Of a stretch of DNA of 64,000 nucleotides, positions 61,409-64,000 are shown in pieces. The first letter of the stretch is position 1, and each line of letters opens with the position of its first letter. The translations under genes were made by a program, and so were the position numbers. The stretch comes from Wenxinia saemankumensis (GTDB lineage: Bacteria; Pseudomonadota; Alphaproteobacteria; Rhodobacterales; Rhodobacteraceae): NCBI RefSeq assembly GCF_900141735.1, contig NZ_FQYO01000001.1, forward strand, positions 744,001 through 808,000, written 5' to 3'. Under the pieces are notes generated by a model, which did not search any database, was not told the DNA's origin, and was given only the letters and a program-made list of their open reading frames with translations.

Positions 61409-62913
61409 TGCAGGGGGCCGAACCCTTCCTGTCCGTCCGCGGCATCCGGAAGTCCTTCGGCCCGGTCGAGGTTCTCCACGGCGTGGATCTCGACCTCCCG
61501 GCCGGCTCCGTCACCGCCCTGCTGGGCGAGAACGGGGCCGGCAAGTCAACGTTCGTCCGGATCCTAGCGGGAGATCACACCGCCGATGACGGCGCGATCC
61601 GCATCGACGGCGCTCCGGCGGACCTGCGCAGCGTGCAGACGGCCCGGGGCGCCGGCATCCGCCTCATCGCGCAGGAGATCGCGGACGCGCCGCCCCTGTC
61701 GGTGGCCGAGAACATCACGCTGGGCGCGACGCCCTCGCGCTGGGGTTTCGTCGACCGGGGCGCGATGCGGCGCACGGCGCGCGCGGCGCTGGACGCGCTC
61801 GGCGCCGATCTCGACCTCTCTCGGCCCGTCGGGACGCTGCGCCTCGGCGAACGGCAGATCATCGAGATCGCCCGCGCCTCGGTCGGGCGCTCGCGCTGCA
61901 TCATCTTCGACGAGCCGACCGCCGCCCTGTCGGATGCCGAGACCCGGCGCCTCTTCGAGCTGATCGCCCGGATGAAAGCGCAGGGCCTCGCCATCCTCTA
62001 CATCACCCACCGCCTCGACGAGGTCTTCGAGATCGCCGACCGGGCTTGCGTGCTGCGCGACGGGCGCGTGTCGCTCTCGGCCCCGGTGGACGAGCTGGAC
62101 CAAAGGGCGGTTGTCACCGCGATGGTCGGGCGCGAGTTGCAGGGCGGCTCGGCCGAAGCACAGGCTGCCGCCACGCCCGGCGCACCGCTGATGGAAGTGC
62201 GCGGCCTGACCGGCGATGCCTTTGCCGGGGTCGATCTCGATCTCACCGCGGGGGAAATCGTGGGTCTCTATGGCAAGGTCGGCTCGGGGGTGCCCGAATT
62301 CGCGGCCGCCCTCTTCGGCGCGGACCGGCCCCGAGCCGGGACGATCGCGGTCGAAGGGCAGCAGGTCCGCTTCTCTCACCCAGCCGAGGCCATCGCCCTT
62401 GGGATCGGCTTCCTACCGCCAGAGCGGAAATCGGAGGGACTTCTCGGCGTGCGCTCGGCGGCCGAGAACCTCGCCGCGCCGGACTGGGGCCGGCTGTCGA
62501 AGGGCGGGACCATCTCGCGCAAGGCCGAGCGCGGTGCCTTCGCCCGCTGGCACGCGGCGATGGGCATCCGCTCGCGCCCCGACGGGGGCGAGCCGATCAC
62601 CCGGCTGTCGGGCGGCAACCAGCAGAAGGTCATGCTGGGCCGCTGGCTTCAGAACGGCAGCCGCATCCTTCTGCTGGTCGAGCCGACCCGCGGCGTCGAC
62701 GTGGGCGCGCGGGAGGAGATCTACGCCCTGCTGCGCGGCCTCGCCCGCGAGGGTCACGGCATCCTGATTGCCAGTTCGGATTACGAGGACATCACGCATG
62801 CGGCGGACCGCGCCGCGGTGATGGTGCGCGGCCGGATTACCCGGCAACTCGCGCGCGACGAGATTTCAGTGGCCAGCCTGACGAGCGCGGCCGGAGGGGG
62901 CTTGCATGGCTGA
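61408..62913 (+). CDS. Sugar ABC transporter ATPase (RbsA type, two ABC domains)
   Basis: A 501-residue protein with two ABC domains. First: Walker A GENGAGKST (about residue 37), signature LRLGERQI (about 144), Walker B CIIFDEP (about 166), switch His in ITHRLDE. Second: a degenerate Walker A (GLYGKVGSGVPE, about 287), intact signature LSGGNQQK (about 398) and ILLLVEP at Walker B, where Asp is replaced by Val. The degenerate second site is usual in RbsA-type proteins. It overlaps the permease gene by eight bases. Confidence 0.92.
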   Translation: MQGAEPFLSVRGIRKSFGPVEVLHGVDLDLPAGSVTALLGENGAGKSTFVRILAGDHTADDGAIRIDGAPADLRSVQTARGAGIRLIAQEIADAPPLSVAENITLGATPSRWGFVDRGAMRRTARAALDALGADLDLSRPVGTLRLGERQIIEIARASVGRSRCIIFDEPTAALSDAETRRLFELIARMKAQGLAILYITHRLDEVFEIADRACVLRDGRVSLSAPVDELDQRAVVTAMVGRELQGGSAEAQAAATPGAPLMEVRGLTGDAFAGVDLDLTAGEIVGLYGKVGSGVPEFAAALFGADRPRAGTIAVEGQQVRFSHPAEAIALGIGFLPPERKSEGLLGVRSAAENLAAPDWGRLSKGGTISRKAERGAFARWHAAMGIRSRPDGGEPITRLSGGNQQKVMLGRWLQNGSRILLLVEPTRGVDVGAREEIYALLRGLAREGHGILIASSDYEDITHAADRAAVMVRGRITRQLARDEISVASLTSAAGGGLHG

Positions 62914-63877
62914 CACGACGAACGGCGCGGTGGACGGCGCCCCTCGCCGGCGGGGGATCACGGTCCCGGAATCCGCGGCGCTGACCCTGTTCCTGGCGCT
63001 CGAGGTGATCTTCTTCTCGCTGAATTCGCCCTATTTCCTGACCTGGGCGAACTGGGTGAACATCTTCACCGCGATGTCCATCGCCGGCATCCTGGCCGCC
63101 GGGGGGACGATCCTGCTGATCGGCGGGCAGTTCGACCTGTCGGTCGGCAGCGGCATGGCCTTTGTCGCGCTGATGTTCGCGATCGCCGCGGAGTCCTTCG
63201 GCGTCGGGCCCGGCATCGCCGTCGCGGTCCTGACGGGTCTGGGCATCGGCGTCATCAACGGCTTCTTCGTCACCGTGGTCGGGGTGAACCCGCTCATCAC
63301 CACGCTCGGCACGCTTGCCATCTTCCGCGGGCTGACCCTGTCGATCGGCGGCGCCTCGAGCGTGCGCGTCACCGGCTTCGACTGGGCGATCCAACGACCG
63401 TTCCTCGACATCCCCCTCTCGACCATGCTCTTTGTCGCGGTGGCCGTCGTGGTCGGGCTGCTGCTGGCGCGAACTGTCTACGGGCGGACGATCTACGCCA
63501 TCGGCGCGAACGAGACCGCCGCCCGTCTGGTGGGGATCCGGACGCGGCGCACGATCTTCACCGCCTTTCTCATCTCCGGCCTCTGCATGGCCCTGACCGG
63601 GATGGTCAGCGCCTCGCAGCTCGGCTCGACATCGGGGACCACGGGCGTGGGGCTAGAGCTGGCCGTGGTCACGGCCATCATCCTCGGCGGCACGACGCTG
63701 AAGGGCGGGGTCGGATCGATGTTCGGCACCGTCCTCGGCCTGCTGATCGTGGGCGTGCTCAACAACGGCCTGACGCTGATGAACGTCAACTCGACGTGGC
63801 AGCAGGTGGCGGCCGGCACGCTGCTCATCCTCGCCGTGTCCTTCGACCAGGTCCGGCAGCGCTTCATCAAGGGGTGA
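62906..63877 (+). CDS. Sugar ABC transporter permease (RbsC type)
   Basis: A 323-residue permease of the BPD_transp_2 family with about ten helices. GQFDLSVGSGMAFVALMFA (about residue 74) and YGRTIYAIGANETAARLVGI (about 192-211) are hallmarks of RbsC-type permeases. GGTTLKGGVGSMFGTVLGL follows near 263. It completes the transporter after the binding protein and ATPase. Confidence 0.93.
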   Translation: MADTTNGAVDGAPRRRGITVPESAALTLFLALEVIFFSLNSPYFLTWANWVNIFTAMSIAGILAAGGTILLIGGQFDLSVGSGMAFVALMFAIAAESFGVGPGIAVAVLTGLGIGVINGFFVTVVGVNPLITTLGTLAIFRGLTLSIGGASSVRVTGFDWAIQRPFLDIPLSTMLFVAVAVVVGLLLARTVYGRTIYAIGANETAARLVGIRTRRTIFTAFLISGLCMALTGMVSASQLGSTSGTTGVGLELAVVTAIILGGTTLKGGVGSMFGTVLGLLIVGVLNNGLTLMNVNSTWQQVAAGTLLILAVSFDQVRQRFIKG

Positions 63878-63880
63878 GCG

Positions 63881-64000
63881 ATGGGCCGTTTCATCATCGA
63901 GGACGGCGTCGAGATGTCGATGCGGGACGGAACGATCCTGCGCGGCGATATCTGGCGGCCTGAGGCGGAGGGGCCCTGCCCCGTCCTCCTTCAGCGCACG
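63881..64000 (+). CDS. CocE/NonD-type hydrolase (partial, 3' end outside window)
   Basis: Only the first 40 codons are present. DGVEMSMRDGTILRGDIWRP followed by PVLLQRT is the usual N-terminus of CocE/NonD (X-Pro dipeptidyl-peptidase-like) alpha/beta hydrolases. The ATG at 63881 lies three bases after the permease stop, so it is part of the sugar unit. A role in deacylating or cleaving the imported compound is possible. Confidence 0.75.
   Translation, partial: MGRFIIEDGVEMSMRDGTILRGDIWRPEAEGPCPVLLQRT

Overview
The window is very GC-rich and densely packed, with many stop/start codons overlapping as ATGA or GTGA. The gene content (UDP-sulfoquinovose synthase operon, CtaG of the caa3 type, tripartite tricarboxylate transporter, DUF6525, NaChBac-type channel) suggests an alphaproteobacterium, most likely a member of the Rhodobacterales. 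This is inference from gene content; no rRNA or tRNA is present to confirm it. The window looks like chromosomal accessory sequence dominated by ABC importers and their catabolic genes. About 17 genes belong to peptide/nickel-family (DppABCDF-like) transporters.

Layout. 1-3795: terminal oxidase genes (subunit I cut by the window edge, a subunit II that lacks the CuA ligands, a CopD-like protein, CtaG) with a DUF2231 protein on the other strand. 4324-7383: a small membrane protein, then an mhqD/mhqO-like hydrolase and VOC dioxygenase pair divergent from a LysR regulator. 7534-10504: tctCBA. 10619-13631: a Pho-box-like repeat followed by sqdB-sqdD-sqdC for sulfolipid. 13803-17021 (minus): TPP riboswitch, ykoF-like gene, thiX, thiZ, thiY. 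17671-23070: a nikR-like gene divergent from nikABCDE, with a perfect NikR operator between them. 23134-23309: an 11-copy 16-bp tandem repeat. 23478-29566: CorC/HlyC protein, voltage-gated Na+ channel, DUF427 protein, ABC1 kinase, DUF6525 protein and a COG0523 GTPase with a Zur-box-like site.

29848-43559: two divergent operons that look like one uptake-and-degradation system. A GntR regulator, creatininase-family amidohydrolase, ketopantoate-reductase-like protein, SDR, M20 peptidase and amidase lie on the minus strand. A Dpp-like transporter, M32 carboxypeptidase and RraA-like protein lie on the plus strand. 43773-49140 is less orderly: a DUF4386 protein, about 1.5 kb without recognisable genes, a thioredoxin-reductase-like flavoprotein divergent from an Rrf2 regulator, and a scar where an IS3 remnant abuts a broken FecCD permease.

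49238-64000: a second Dpp-like transporter (minus) divergent from a GntR regulator, DapA-family lyase and enolase-superfamily dehydratase; an internally deleted ABC exporter; and an AraC regulator divergent from a fucose/arabinose-isomerase-like enzyme, a ribose-type sugar ABC transporter and the start of a CocE-type hydrolase.

The most interesting signals are the NikR homologue that has lost three of four Ni ligands yet sits beside a perfect NikR operator, the oxidase subunit II without CuA, the riboswitch that contains the ribosome-binding site of its gene, the Pho-box-like and Zur-box-like sites, and the 16-bp tandem repeat.
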